Shown in pieces: positions 42,967 to 52,087 of a stretch of 64,000 bases of DNA. This stretch comes from an uncultured Sphingorhabdus sp. (GTDB lineage: Bacteria; Pseudomonadota; Alphaproteobacteria; Sphingomonadales; Sphingomonadaceae): contig CALMYW010000394.1 of assembly GCA_937873665.1 (NCBI GenBank), positions 496,001 to 560,000 on the forward strand, in the 5' to 3' direction. Each line of letters starts with the position of its first letter. The first letter of the stretch is position 1. Below the pieces are notes generated by a model. That model ran no database searches and had not been told where the DNA came from. It saw only the letters and a program-made list of their open reading frames with translations. Both the position numbers and the translations under genes were made by a program.

Positions 42967-43589
42967 CCTTTCCAGCCCCAGAACAAGTAACAGGGCAGCA
43001 CATTCCAGAATTCATAGCCATTGTCGATGCGTTTGAAATGCGGTTCCATGAAGTCGCGCGCGCGGGCGCGGAACTGATAGACCAGAAACGCGCCGCCGGG
43101 GCGGATGGCCTTGCCGGTTTCCTCGGCAATCTTTGGTCCAAGATCTCCGGGCAGCGTCGAAAAGGGCAGACCCGACAACACATAGTCGGCATGTTCGAAG
43201 CCGAAGCCGCGGATGATATCATTCACATCTGCGGCAGAACCGTGCACCGCGATGAAGCGGCTATCCCGGAAATGCTTGCGCAGAAATTCGATGAAGTCTG
43301 GGTTGGTGTCGATTACCAGCAGTGTCGCATCCGGACGCATCCGGTCGAGCACAGGCTGGCAGAAGGTGCCAACGCCCGGGCCATATTCGACGAACAGTTT
43401 GCATTCGTCCCACTTCACTGGCGCGAGCATTTTCTGCACCGTCCAGCGCGACGAAGGGATGATCGAGCCAACCATCACCGGGTGCTTGAGAAAGCCTTTG
43501 AAGAATACGCCCCATGGGCCGAAAAATCGTTGCACCGATGTCTTGATGCGTTCGATCTTCGAAGTGATTGCTACCGAGCCGTCGTTCAT
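42963..43589 (-). CDS. SAM-dependent methyltransferase, PmtA-like (phosphatidylethanolamine N-methyltransferase family)
   Basis: A 208-residue class I methyltransferase. Motif I is VEYGPGVGTF (~67-76), with LLVIDTNPDFIEFL for the adenosine ribose and SGLPFSTLP as the characteristic post-motif. An amphipathic basic N-terminus (RFFGPWGVFFKGFLKHP) precedes it, as in Rhizobium/Rhodobacter PmtA, which methylate phosphatidylethanolamine to phosphatidylcholine and bind the membrane peripherally. The ATG at 43589 has AAGGCGG upstream. An rRNA-dimethyltransferase relationship is possible, but the neighbour supports a lipid role. Confidence 0.8.
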   Translation of the reverse strand: MNDGSVAITSKIERIKTSVQRFFGPWGVFFKGFLKHPVMVGSIIPSSRWTVQKMLAPVKWDECKLFVEYGPGVGTFCQPVLDRMRPDATLLVIDTNPDFIEFLRKHFRDSRFIAVHGSAADVNDIIRGFGFEHADYVLSGLPFSTLPGDLGPKIAEETGKAIRPGGAFLVYQFRARARDFMEPHFKRIDNGYEFWNVLPCYLFWGWKG

Positions 43590-43729
43590 CAATCCGCCTT
43601 AGGGCTGTAATACAGTGGTCATCTGCACTTGCAAATGCGCGCGCACGATGCAAGCCGGTTAAGCAAAAAAGTCTATAAAACGACCGCGCGGGGTTGCCCC
43701 AAACGTAAAGTCAATCCTATGGATGGACA

Positions 43730-44053
43730 ATGCCGACCTATCCGCCTTCGACCGTTGCGGTCATCTTCATCGCCGAACGGACATTGGCGGATGATGCGGG
43801 CTATGCAGGTGCCGCCAACGCGATGGTCGCGCTTGCCAGCAGGCAGCCCGGATATCTCGGCATCAATTCAGCACGCGGCGATGATCGCATCGGTATAACC
43901 GTCAGCTATTGGGCAGATGAGGACGCTGCCAAGGCGTGGCGCGACAACACCGAACATGCGGCAATCCGCAATGCAGGGCGTGACCGCTGGTATAGCTGGT
44001 ACGACTTGCATGTTGCCTCGGTCACGCGCAGCTATGATTGGGTTAAGCCATAA
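43730..44053 (+). CDS. Antibiotic biosynthesis monooxygenase (ABM) domain protein
   Basis: A 107-residue ferredoxin-like dimeric barrel protein: VAVIFIAERTLADDAGYAGAANAMVALASRQPGYLGINSARG, ITVSYWADEDAAKAWRDNTEHAAIRNAGRDRWYSWYDLHVASV. The pattern matches ABM/YgiN-like proteins, including small haem-degrading and quinol monooxygenase types, but the reaction here is unknown. Its stop overlaps the start of the MFS gene (TAATG), so they are cotranslated. Confidence 0.85.
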   Translation: MPTYPPSTVAVIFIAERTLADDAGYAGAANAMVALASRQPGYLGINSARGDDRIGITVSYWADEDAAKAWRDNTEHAAIRNAGRDRWYSWYDLHVASVTRSYDWVKP

Positions 44054-45363
44054 TGCCGAAAAGCCCTGCTATTCCAGCCGATCGGGTAACGATCCTGTTC
44101 CTGGTGATGCTGGTCGCGGCAGCGGGCAACACCGCAATGCAATCCGCCCTGCCCGCTATTGCGAGCAAGCTCGACATTGCCGACGTCTGGGTCAGTCTCG
44201 CGTTCAGCTGGTCGGCTTTGCTCTGGGTGCTGACCGCGCCCAAATGGGCGAGGCTTTCGGACAAGCGCGGGCGCAAGGCGTTGATGACCGTCGGCGTCAT
44301 CGGCTTTGCGGCGTCGATGGGGTTGTGCGGGCTGGTGCTGTGGCTGGGGCTGGAAGGCTTTATCGGGCCCGCTGCGACCTTCATCATCTTCGCCATATTC
44401 CGCAGCCTTTATGGCGGTTTCGGCTCTGCCGCGCCGCCAGCCGTGCAAGCCTATATCGCCGCGCGGACAGAGCGCGAGGAACGCGCCAAGGCGCTGTCAC
44501 TGCTCGCCTCTTCCTTTGGCCTCGGCACCGTAATCGGCCCTGCCCTCGCCCATTTCCTGATTTTCGAGCCCTTTGGCTTGGCCGGACCGCTGGTGGTGTT
44601 CGCCAGCTTCGGCGTACTCGTGCTCATCGCACTCAAGCTGCGCCTGCCCAATGACACGCCGCGCTTTGCCGCGCGCGGGATCGTGACATCCTACCCCTCC
44701 GCCGCCTCGGTCAATCAGCCCGAAGTCGAGGAGGGCGTCGAAGAAGATAACGCCCTGCCACGAGAGGAAGTGCGCCTGCCCTGGCGCGATGAGCGATTTG
44801 CCAGCTGGCTGATCGCGGGCCTGATCGGCGGCCATGCGCAGGCCATCATGCTGGGCGTGGTGGGCTTTCTGATCCGTGACCGGTTGGGCCTGCACGACTT
44901 GCCCAAGGAAACGGTCGAGGCCACCGGTTCGGTGATGTTTGTTGGCGCGATGGCGACCTTGCTCGCACAATGGGGGTTGATTCCCATCCTGCAGATCGGT
45001 TCGCGCGCGTCTGTGCTGTGGGGTGCATTCCTTGCGCTACTCGGCATCACGCTTGTCGGGGTGAGCTTCGATTTTTACGGCATCACTTTGGGCTTTGCCT
45101 TGGCCTCTTTGGGGTTCGGTTTGTACCGTCCAGGCTTTACCACAGGCGCTTCGCTTGCCGTTCGCCGCTTTGAGCAGGGTGATGTGGCCGGCAAGATCGC
45201 ATCATTGAACGGCTCGGCCTATATCGTCACACCCGCCATTGGCGTGGCCCTGTTCAACTGGTGGGAACCGGCGACCTTCATCCTGATTGGAGCGGCGCTG
45301 CTCTATCTGATTGTCTGGGGACGCAAGGCCCTGGACGATGCGCCCAAGCCGCTGGACGCCTGA
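44053..45363 (+). CDS. MFS transporter (drug:H+ antiporter-like)
   Basis: A 436-residue permease with 12 hydrophobic segments. The loop 2-3 motif RLSDKRGRKALMTVG and the TM5 region SSFGLGTVIGPALAHFL are typical of the DHA1/Tet-like group; a charged central loop (EVEEGVEEDNALPREEV) divides the two halves. Translationally coupled to the ABM protein. Efflux of a small toxic or quinone-type compound is plausible but unproven. Confidence 0.87.
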   Translation: MPKSPAIPADRVTILFLVMLVAAAGNTAMQSALPAIASKLDIADVWVSLAFSWSALLWVLTAPKWARLSDKRGRKALMTVGVIGFAASMGLCGLVLWLGLEGFIGPAATFIIFAIFRSLYGGFGSAAPPAVQAYIAARTEREERAKALSLLASSFGLGTVIGPALAHFLIFEPFGLAGPLVVFASFGVLVLIALKLRLPNDTPRFAARGIVTSYPSAASVNQPEVEEGVEEDNALPREEVRLPWRDERFASWLIAGLIGGHAQAIMLGVVGFLIRDRLGLHDLPKETVEATGSVMFVGAMATLLAQWGLIPILQIGSRASVLWGAFLALLGITLVGVSFDFYGITLGFALASLGFGLYRPGFTTGASLAVRRFEQGDVAGKIASLNGSAYIVTPAIGVALFNWWEPATFILIGAALLYLIVWGRKALDDAPKPLDA

Positions 45364-45831
45364 TCAAGCTTCGTTGCTTGAGCCATCCTTATAAATGAAG
45401 CCGTAAAGCGGATAGCTGGAAGTACCGAGGCCGTTTACCGGCGCGTACCAGACACGGACTTCGCTCCAGTCGCCTGCCGCCGAAACGTCGAGTACGCGTG
45501 CACCGCGTTCAATCTGGCCGCGACGACCATTGATTACTGACCAATTTGCATGGTCGATCAGAACTTCGCGGTCGGAAACGATTTTGCTGACCATGCCGAC
45601 ATGGCCAATCGGCATCGACCGGGTGGGCTTGAATGCGATTACAGCGCCAACTTTTGGCTCATTGCCCCGTTCATATTTGCCAGCCGCCTGACCCCACCAG
45701 GTTCCCGCATTGCCGAAAATCTCAATCCCCGAAACATCACGCGCAAAGGGAGCGCATTGCAGCGCCATCGCTTGAGCGGGAATGAGAAGGGCAAGTGCGC
45801 CAAGAGCGGCGACAAATTTCTTGCGGAACAT
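45364..45831 (-). CDS. CHAP-domain protein, exported (putative peptidoglycan amidase/endopeptidase)
   Basis: A 155-residue protein with a signal peptide (AALGALALLIPAQAMA) followed by the CHAP nucleophile Cys26 in LQCAPFARDVSG, the histidine in PIGHVGMVSKI (His77) and a third polar residue in VLIDHANWS. This minimal layout, one CHAP domain alone in the periplasm, recurs in sphingomonads and is presumed to cut cell-wall peptides. Its stop abuts that of the MFS gene. Confidence 0.85.
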   Translation of the reverse strand: MFRKKFVAALGALALLIPAQAMALQCAPFARDVSGIEIFGNAGTWWGQAAGKYERGNEPKVGAVIAFKPTRSMPIGHVGMVSKIVSDREVLIDHANWSVINGRRGQIERGARVLDVSAAGDWSEVRVWYAPVNGLGTSSYPLYGFIYKDGSSNEA

Positions 45832-45952
45832 GGAAAAGCGACCCCGAACCTTTATTTTGTATCAGCCTGATGGCCGGGACGGGGTTTCGCCACAATATCT
45901 AGTCGGTGACCCGCAGGAGTCGCGAGATGAACCGTTGTTCATATTCAGCCCA

Positions 45953-45980
45953 TCGCCGGTGAGCCTCAACTCACCGGCGA
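45953..45980. terminator. Perfect hairpin downstream of fadJ-like gene
   Basis: TCGCCGGTGAG-CCTCAA-CTCACCGGCGA has an 11-bp perfect stem, 11 bp beyond the stop of the minus-strand fadJ-like gene. No T-run follows on either strand, so it may be a 3'-end stabilising structure or part of a factor-dependent terminator. Confidence 0.5.
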
Positions 45981-45990
45981 CGGTGCAAAG

Positions 45991-48000
45991 TCAGGCGGCT
46001 TTCGCCTTCAGCGATTCGGCAACTTTCACGCCTTGGCGCTCAAGCGATTCGACGATCTTCTTGGCCCCTTCAAGGTCGCCCCAGAACATCGGGCCACCGC
46101 GATAGACGGGCCAGCCATAACCATAGATCCAGACGACATCGATGTCGGATGCGCGCTGCGCCTTGCCTTCTTCAAGGATCAGATAGCCTTCATTGACCAT
46201 CGGATAGAGGCAGCGTTCGATGATTTCCTGGTCGGTTATCTCGCGTTTCTGCATGTTCGAACGGCTGCGGAAATCCTCGATGATGGCAAGCGCCTCGGGG
46301 CTGGGCGTGCGATTGCGCTTTTCGTCATAGTCGTAAAAGCCCTTGCCGTTTTTCTGCCCGAAACGACCGGCAAGGCACATGGCTTCGCGTACATTGGTCG
46401 GCTCGAGCGAAGTATCGCGGTGCCAGCCGATATCCATCCCGGCAAGGTCGGCCATCTGGAAAGGCCCCATCGGGAAACCGAAATCGGTGAATACATTGTC
46501 GATCTGTTCGGGCGATGCACCTTCCATCAAAAGCGCATTCGCCGGAATCTGGCGCTGGCTGAGCATGCGGTTGCCGATAAAGCCGTGGCAAACACCTGCG
46601 ACCACCGCAATCTTGCCGATTTTCTTGCCGATAGCCATCGCGGTTGCGAGCACGTCGTCAGCGGTCTTGTCGCCGCGCACAACCTCGAGCAGCTTCATGA
46701 CATTGGCGGGCGAGAAGAAGTGCATGCCGAGCACATCCTGCGGACGCGAGGTCGAGGCCGCAATCTCGTTCACATCCAGATAGCTGGTGTTCGATGCGAG
46801 GATTGCACCCGGCTTGCAGATTGTGTCGAGCTTGCCGAACACGTCTTTCTTGACGTCCATGCTTTCGTAGACCGCCTCGATCACCAGATCGCAATCAGCA
46901 AGGTCTTCCAAGCTGAGCGAGGGCGTGAGCAGGCCCATCATTTTTTCGACCTGCTCGCTGGTGTAGCGGCCCTTGGCAGCCGAAGCCTCGTAATTCTTGC
47001 GGATCACGCCGACGCCGCGATCGAGATTTTCCTGCACCATTTCGACGATGGTGACCGGGATGCCCTTAGCCAAGAAGTTCATCGTGATGCCGCCACCCAT
47101 GGTGCCCGCACCGATCACGCCAACCTTCTTGATGTCGCGCAGCTGGGTGTCTTTGGGCAGGCCGTCAATTTTGGCGGCCTGACGTTCGGCAAAGAACATG
47201 TGCCGCTGCGCCGCGGACTGGCTACCCGTCATCAGTTTCATGAATTCGGCGCGTTCGAATTTCAGGCCGTCTTCGATATTCGGATTTTCTGCCGCAGCAG
47301 CAACGCAGCGCAGGTTCGCATAAGGTGCATCAAAGCCTTTCCACTTGCGCGCATTTTCAGCCTCAAGCTTGGCGATGATGGCCGTGTCACCCTTGACGGG
47401 CAGGTCGCGGGTGTGGCGCGGGCCTTTTGCGACGCATTCGCGTGCGAAAGCAACGGCATCGGCAGCGAGACTGTCTTCTCCAGCCAGTTTATCGATCAGA
47501 CCGGTATCAAGCGCCTTTTGCGCAGAGATAGGTTCGCCCAGCGAGGTCATGACGGCGGCCTGTTCGATGCCAACAAGGCGCGGCAGCCGCTGTGTGCCGC
47601 CAGCGCCGGGCAACAGGCCCAGCTTGACTTCGGGCACGCCGAGTTTCGCCGACGGCACGGCAATACGGTAATGGCAGACAAGGGTTGTCTCCAGACCGCC
47701 GCCCAGTGCCGTGCCATGGATTGCCGCGATCACCGGCTTGGTCGCGGTTTCGATGGTGTTGAGCACAGCATTGAAATCCGGGCCTTGCGGTGGCTTGCCG
47801 AATTCGGTGATGTCGGCGCCAGCGATGAAGGTTTGCCCTTCGCAGCGGATGACGACGGCTTTAACGCTGTCGTCTTTCAGACCCTGTTCGATACCGTCCG
47901 AAATGCCCTGGCGCACGTGCCAGCTGAGCGCGTTTACCGGCGGATTGTTGACCGAAAGGACGAGGATTTCACCGTCCTGCGAGGTGGTTACGGATTGCAT
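45991..48000 (-). CDS. Bifunctional enoyl-CoA hydratase / 3-hydroxyacyl-CoA dehydrogenase (FadJ/FadB-like)
   Basis: Second and third steps of beta-oxidation. The 669-residue protein has an N-terminal crotonase domain with [12 protein letters not shown] and [17 protein letters not shown] (oxyanion hole, about 60-110) and [17 protein letters not shown] with the catalytic Glu region, then a Rossmann domain [15 protein letters not shown] (near 290-305) and the HADH C-terminal domain with [17 protein letters not shown] (catalytic His) and [15 protein letters not shown] precedes the ATG at 48000. It is the last gene of the leftward half of the acyl-CoA island and no thiolase adjoins it. Confidence 0.94.
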   Translation of the reverse strand: MQSVTTSQDGEILVLSVNNPPVNALSWHVRQGISDGIEQGLKDDSVKAVVIRCEGQTFIAGADITEFGKPPQGPDFNAVLNTIETATKPVIAAIHGTALGGGLETTLVCHYRIAVPSAKLGVPEVKLGLLPGAGGTQRLPRLVGIEQAAVMTSLGEPISAQKALDTGLIDKLAGEDSLAADAVAFARECVAKGPRHTRDLPVKGDTAIIAKLEAENARKWKGFDAPYANLRCVAAAAENPNIEDGLKFERAEFMKLMTGSQSAAQRHMFFAERQAAKIDGLPKDTQLRDIKKVGVIGAGTMGGGITMNFLAKGIPVTIVEMVQENLDRGVGVIRKNYEASAAKGRYTSEQVEKMMGLLTPSLSLEDLADCDLVIEAVYESMDVKKDVFGKLDTICKPGAILASNTSYLDVNEIAASTSRPQDVLGMHFFSPANVMKLLEVVRGDKTADDVLATAMAIGKKIGKIAVVAGVCHGFIGNRMLSQRQIPANALLMEGASPEQIDNVFTDFGFPMGPFQMADLAGMDIGWHRDTSLEPTNVREAMCLAGRFGQKNGKGFYDYDEKRNRTPSPEALAIIEDFRSRSNMQKREITDQEIIERCLYPMVNEGYLILEEGKAQRASDIDVVWIYGYGWPVYRGGPMFWGDLEGAKKIVESLERQGVKVAESLKAKAA

Positions 48001-48017
48001 ATTACTTCCTTTCTGCT

Positions 48018-48108
48018 CCCCTCCCGCTTGCGGGAGGGGCTGGGGGAGGGCCTGAAACGAATGCGGTTGGACGGGCCCTCCCCTAACCCCTCCCGCTTGC
48101 GGGAGGGG
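48018..48108. repeat. Palindromic intergenic repeat, family C, copy 3
   Basis: About 91 bp with CCCTCCCGCTTGCGGGAGGG at both ends and GGGGGAGGGC / GCCCTCCCC inner borders, centre not conserved. It separates the serine hydrolase from the fadJ-like gene and directly abuts the hydrolase stop codon. Confidence 0.87.
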
Positions 48109-48110
48109 GA

Positions 48111-49313
48111 CTAAGCCGCCAAAGCCGCATACATCATTGTGCGAATTTCACGCCGGATCGGATAGGTCGATGAGGGCGCGAGTTGGGTCATGAAAACCAT
48201 GATCAAATCCTCGACCGGATCGACAAGGAAGGCGGTCGAATACATGCCGCCCCAGTAGAATTCACCCTTTGAGCCTGCGAGCATCGTCGCCGCCGGATCG
48301 ATATTGCAGGCAAATCCAAGCCCGAAGCCGATTCCGGCATTCTCCGCTTCACTGAACAGCGATTTCGAATGCTGGGTCAGGTCACCGCCGCCGGGCAAAT
48401 GGTTGGCGGTCATCAACTCCAGTGTCTTGGGGCTGATTATCTGCACGCCATCGAGAGCGCCGCCATTGAGCAACATCCGGCAGAAACGATGATAATCGTG
48501 GACGGTCGAGGCAAGGCCGCCGCCACCCGATTCAAATTTCCACCCCTGCGCCCACAGACTGTCGGCACCGGCCTTGTCGGTCTGCACCATCTTGTCTTTG
48601 GGGTGGAACGCATAACAGGGTGGAATGCGGTGCGCCTGATCGGCCGCAACCTTGAAGCCGGTATCCTTCATCCCGAGCGGTTCAAAAATATGCTCGCGGA
48701 AATAATCGCCCAGCGATTGGCCCGAAATACGCTCTACCAATACGCCCAATACGTCGGTCGAAACCGAATAATTCCAGCAAGTGCCCGGATCGAATTCGAG
48801 CGGAATCTGCGACAGATGGTTGATGAAGCTCTGGCTGTCATTCTTCATCCAGTGCTCAAGCTCGGTCTTGCGATAGGCAGCGTCGACCGGCGTGCGTTCC
48901 TGGAAACTGTAAGTGAAGCCGGTGGTGTGGCGCAGCACGTCGATGATGTTGAGCCGTGTCGTGGGCGGGCGGCTGGTGAAGGGCACATTGCCACCGCCAG
49001 CCATGAACACGCCCAGATCGGCAAATTCCGGGATATATTTGGCGACCGGCTCGCTGAGCGCGACCTTCCCCTGCTCCACCAACTGCATGAAGGCGATCGA
49101 AGTGATCGGCTTGGTCATGCTGGCGATGCGGAAAATGGCATCAGGGTCAACGCCCGACGCCCATGTATGCGCGACTTCGTCACCACGCCCGATAAGCAGC
49201 GCGCCGAAGGGCAGCTTGCCACTGTCCAGATATTTGGCCTGAATATGCGCGCCGATGCGGGCGAGCCGATCGGGCAGAAAACCAAGTTCAAGTGCTGTGC
49301 TGTCGTCGCTCAT
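48111..49313 (-). CDS. Serine hydrolase, class C beta-lactamase fold (esterase/lactonase-like)
   Basis: A 400-residue enzyme with the SxxK motif [12 protein letters not shown] (Ser65, Lys68), the tyrosine motif [12 protein letters not shown] (Tyr182) and a C-terminal [13 protein letters not shown] replacing the KTG box. No signal peptide is seen, so it is cytoplasmic; this fits EstB-type esterases rather than antibiotic resistance. It starts one base after the preceding SDR stop and is clearly in the catabolic operon, where an ester- or lactone-opening role is likely. Confidence 0.87.
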   Translation of the reverse strand: MSDDSTALELGFLPDRLARIGAHIQAKYLDSGKLPFGALLIGRGDEVAHTWASGVDPDAIFRIASMTKPITSIAFMQLVEQGKVALSEPVAKYIPEFADLGVFMAGGGNVPFTSRPPTTRLNIIDVLRHTTGFTYSFQERTPVDAAYRKTELEHWMKNDSQSFINHLSQIPLEFDPGTCWNYSVSTDVLGVLVERISGQSLGDYFREHIFEPLGMKDTGFKVAADQAHRIPPCYAFHPKDKMVQTDKAGADSLWAQGWKFESGGGGLASTVHDYHRFCRMLLNGGALDGVQIISPKTLELMTANHLPGGGDLTQHSKSLFSEAENAGIGFGLGFACNIDPAATMLAGSKGEFYWGGMYSTAFLVDPVEDLIMVFMTQLAPSSTYPIRREIRTMMYAALAA

Positions 49314-49314
49314 G

Positions 49315-50118
49315 TCAGTGTGCCGTCTGTCCGAGAAGTTGCCGCGTAACCGGATGCGAACTGGTCAAACCACCGTCGACCGCAATCGCCTGACCGTTGA
49401 CATAGCTTGCTTGATCAGAGGCGAGGAACAGTGCGACATTGGCCAGCTCCTCTGGTTGGGCCGCCCGCTTCAGCGGGTTCAATTGCCCCACCTTGTGCAT
49501 CACATCCTTCGAACGGGCATAGTCAAAGGTCGGCTTGGTCATGCCGGTTTCGGTGAGCCCCGGGCAGATCGCATTCACGCGCACGCCCGATGTCGTCAGC
49601 TGCTGCGCCGCTGTCTTGGCGAGGTTGATAACGCCTGCCTTCGACGCCGAATAGGTCAGCGGGCCAGCCCCCGAATTGAGGCCTGCGACACTCGCGGTCA
49701 GCACGATGGCCCCGCCGCGCCCCTGATCGACCATCGCCTTGCCCGCATGTTTCACCATCAAGGCGGGGCCAATGACGTTGACGCGGAAGGTTTCGGCCAT
49801 GGAGGCAGGATCGATTTCAAAGATTCCGCCCATATCGCCAATGATACCGGCATTGGCGAAGGCGACATTTACGCCGCCATAATTGGCTTTCGCGGTCTCG
49901 ACGAGCTTCGCAACATCAGCCTCTACACCGGCATCAATCTGCAGCGCGGTGACGGTGCCGCCTGCTTCCTCGACCATCTTTGCGGTTTCGAAAACCGCTT
50001 CGGTCTTGTCACCTATGACCAGCTTCGCGCCTTCGGCAGCAAACCGTTTGGCAGATGCGCGACCGATCCCCGAACCCGCGCCTGTTATGATTGCAACTTT
50101 GCCTGCAAGTGCGCCCAT
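49315..50118 (-). CDS. Short-chain dehydrogenase/reductase (SDR)
   Basis: NAD(P)-dependent oxidoreductase of 267 residues. Cofactor motif TGAGSGIGR (12-20), NAG at 89-91, catalytic Ser143, Tyr156 and Lys160 (YSASK), and the classical C-terminal [13 protein letters not shown]. Asp37 in LVIGDKTE points to NAD preference. Two ATGs lie close together; 50118 is chosen because AGGAGG is six bases upstream, whereas it abuts the first ATG at 50124. Middle gene of an SDR-SDR-hydrolase run. Substrate unknown, probably a hydroxyacyl intermediate. Confidence 0.9.
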   Translation of the reverse strand: MGALAGKVAIITGAGSGIGRASAKRFAAEGAKLVIGDKTEAVFETAKMVEEAGGTVTALQIDAGVEADVAKLVETAKANYGGVNVAFANAGIIGDMGGIFEIDPASMAETFRVNVIGPALMVKHAGKAMVDQGRGGAIVLTASVAGLNSGAGPLTYSASKAGVINLAKTAAQQLTTSGVRVNAICPGLTETGMTKPTFDYARSKDVMHKVGQLNPLKRAAQPEELANVALFLASDQASYVNGQAIAVDGGLTSSHPVTRQLLGQTAH

Positions 50119-50120
50119 GC

Positions 50121-50894
50121 TCATCCTCCTGAAATTGTATTGCCGCCGTCGATGACGATCGTTTGTCCTGTGGTAAAGCCGCCTGCCTTGCTGGCAAGGA
50201 ATACCGCTGCCCCTGCGATTTCATATGGCTCACCGATGCGGCGCAGCGACGAGCGACGGGTTGAAATTTCCAACGTATCGGGATTCTCCCAAAGCGCGCG
50301 GGCAAAGTCGGTCTTGATGAGGCCCGGCGCAATGCAGTTCACGCGCACGCCCTTTGGCCCGAATTCATCGGCCAGATTGCGCGCCATCTGCATGTCGGCC
50401 GCCTTGGAGATGCAATAGGCACCAATCACGGTCGAGGCCTTCAATCCGCCCACCGACGAAACGATGGTCACCGAACCTGCACCACGCTCCAGCATTTCGG
50501 GTGCGACCATATGAATCAGCCAGTGGTTGGACAGGATGTTGTTGTCCATGATCTTGCGGAATTGATCGTCGCTGATCCCGGCGCTTGGGCCATAATAGGG
50601 GTTGGATGCCGCATTGCAGACCAAGGCAGTTATCTTGCCAAAAGCCTTACGCGATTCGTCTACCAGATGCTGCAAATCGTCTTTCGAAGATATGTTGGCG
50701 GCGATCGCAATCGCCGTGCCTGCACCATGCTTCGCATTGATTTCAGCAGCTACCGCTTCGCAGGCATCCTGCTTGCGGCTGGAGATGACGACCTTGGCGC
50801 CATGCTCCGCCATTTCTTCGGCAATCGCCTTGCCAATCCCGCGCGATGACCCGGTGATGAGGGCGACCTGCCCACTCATGTCGAAAAGGGACAT
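50121..50894 (-). CDS. Short-chain dehydrogenase/reductase (SDR)
   Basis: 257 residues with TGSSRGIGK (14-22), NAA at 94-96 in place of NAG, and catalytic Ser146/Tyr160/Lys164 in SSVGG...YCISK. Arg40 after the second strand (VVISSRK) suggests NADP(H) use, in contrast to the NAD-type SDR that follows. The C-terminal TTGQTIVIDGGN is standard. AGAGGAGAGC precedes the ATG at 50894. It may reduce or oxidise a ketoacyl intermediate of the island. Confidence 0.9.
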   Translation of the reverse strand: MSLFDMSGQVALITGSSRGIGKAIAEEMAEHGAKVVISSRKQDACEAVAAEINAKHGAGTAIAIAANISSKDDLQHLVDESRKAFGKITALVCNAASNPYYGPSAGISDDQFRKIMDNNILSNHWLIHMVAPEMLERGAGSVTIVSSVGGLKASTVIGAYCISKAADMQMARNLADEFGPKGVRVNCIAPGLIKTDFARALWENPDTLEISTRRSSLRRIGEPYEIAGAAVFLASKAGGFTTGQTIVIDGGNTISGG

Positions 50895-50911
50895 ATGCTC
50901 TCCTCTAATAA

Positions 50912-51001
50912 CGTCGCCCCTGCGCAGGCAGGGGCCGCAGTAGGTTTACCCAAAGCTGGCTGCGAAAACTTCCAGCGGCCCCGGCCTTCGCCGGGGCGAC
51001 G
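50912..51001. repeat. 90-bp palindromic intergenic repeat, family A, copy 2
   Basis: Reverse-oriented copy of 3960-4049: CGTCGCCCCTGCGCAGGCAGGGGCCGCAGT at one end and TCCAGCGGCCCCGGCCTTCGCCGGGGCGACG at the other. Arms are almost identical to the other copy, the centre has drifted. It separates the ACAD10/11-like operon from the SDR-SDR-hydrolase unit. Confidence 0.87.
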
Positions 51002-51007
51002 CGATGT

Positions 51008-52087
51008 TTAAGCCCCTGCTTTTACCGCAAATTCCAGCGCCTTGTCGACCAGCGGAGTCACGCGGTCGGACATCGCCTTGGCGTGCGCCGAACTGGCAGT
51101 GCCGTCGATCACGCGCTTCTTAATGCCCTGCATGATGCCCGCAAGGCGGAAGAAATTGTAGGCGAGGTACCAGTTCATGTCAGGAACGCTGTCACGTCCG
51201 GTCGCGGCGCAATAGCGTTCGACCATTTCCTCCAGCTCCGGAATTCCCAGCGCCTTGCGGTCGAGATCCTTGACGCCTGAACGACCGCCATTTTCGGTCA
51301 CCCACGCCATCGCGACATAGGAGAAATCCGCCAGCGGATCGCCAATCGTCGACAATTCCCAGTCAAGAACGGCGAGGCATTTCGGACTGTTGCGATCGAA
51401 AATCGCATTGTCGATGCGGAAATCGCCATGCACCACGCTGGTGCGGGTCTGCTCGGGCAAGGTCGCAGGCAACCATTCGATCAGCCGCTCCATACCAGGC
51501 ATGGTTTCGGTTTCGGACAGGCGATATTGCTTGGTCCAGCGATCGACCTGGCGGCCGAAATAATTGCCGGGCTTGCCGAAGTTTTCCAGACCGGCCGCTT
51601 CAATCGGCGTATTGTGCAGCTTTGCCAATACATCGAACATCTCGCAATAGACCGCGCGTCGTTCCTCGGGCGTGCTTCCCGGCATCGCGCCATTCCAGAT
51701 GGTGCGGCCATCGACCATGCCCATCACATAGAACCAGCTGCCGATGACGCTGTCGTCGGTGCACAAGCCATATTGGCGGGCGACGGGGAAGCCGGTCTTA
51801 TACATCCCGGCCTGCACCTTATATTCGCGGTCAACCGCATGGGCGGAAGGCAGCAATGGCCCAAAGGGCTTGCGCCGCAGTACATAATTGCCCGACTCCG
51901 CTTCGATCTTGTAAGTCGGGTTCGATTGCCCGCCTTTGAACTTGGTCAGGTGCAGAGGGCCTTTGAAGCCCTCCACATTTGCCTGCATCCAATCGGTAAG
52001 GCGGCCTTCATCAAGCTTGTCTGCACCCTCAGGCTCGACCGTGCCGACAAAGGCTTCCTCGGCATTCATTGCAGCGGCATCGCTCAT
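51008..52087 (-). CDS. APH-fold kinase, ACAD10/ACAD11 N-terminal-domain type
   Basis: A 359-residue phosphotransferase. GGQSNPTYKIEAESGNYVLRRKPFGPLLPSAHAVDREYKV (about 52-91) holds the ATP-binding strands, HGDFRIDN the catalytic loop (Asp222), and LDWELSTIGDPLADF the metal-binding DFG-like Asp242. The wording matches the kinase domain of human ACAD11 and LvaA of Pseudomonas closely. Those enzymes phosphorylate 4-hydroxyacyl-CoA so that phosphate can be eliminated to an enoyl-CoA. It overlaps the alcohol dehydrogenase gene by ATGA, and the ACAD half is two genes upstream, so the kinase and dehydrogenase halves are separate proteins here. Confidence 0.87.
   Translation of the reverse strand: MSDAAAMNAEEAFVGTVEPEGADKLDEGRLTDWMQANVEGFKGPLHLTKFKGGQSNPTYKIEAESGNYVLRRKPFGPLLPSAHAVDREYKVQAGMYKTGFPVARQYGLCTDDSVIGSWFYVMGMVDGRTIWNGAMPGSTPEERRAVYCEMFDVLAKLHNTPIEAAGLENFGKPGNYFGRQVDRWTKQYRLSETETMPGMERLIEWLPATLPEQTRTSVVHGDFRIDNAIFDRNSPKCLAVLDWELSTIGDPLADFSYVAMAWVTENGGRSGVKDLDRKALGIPELEEMVERYCAATGRDSVPDMNWYLAYNFFRLAGIMQGIKKRVIDGTASSAHAKAMSDRVTPLVDKALEFAVKAGA

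Noticed and set aside
43681..43730. Upstream start for the ABM protein
   Set aside because: An alternative frame begins at 43629 but lacks family similarity; the ATG at 43730 matches the ABM start.
46033..48114. A 693-codon open frame on the plus strand
   Set aside because: Fully antisense to the fadJ-like gene, which has clear domain motifs; the composition is the mirror of its codon bias.
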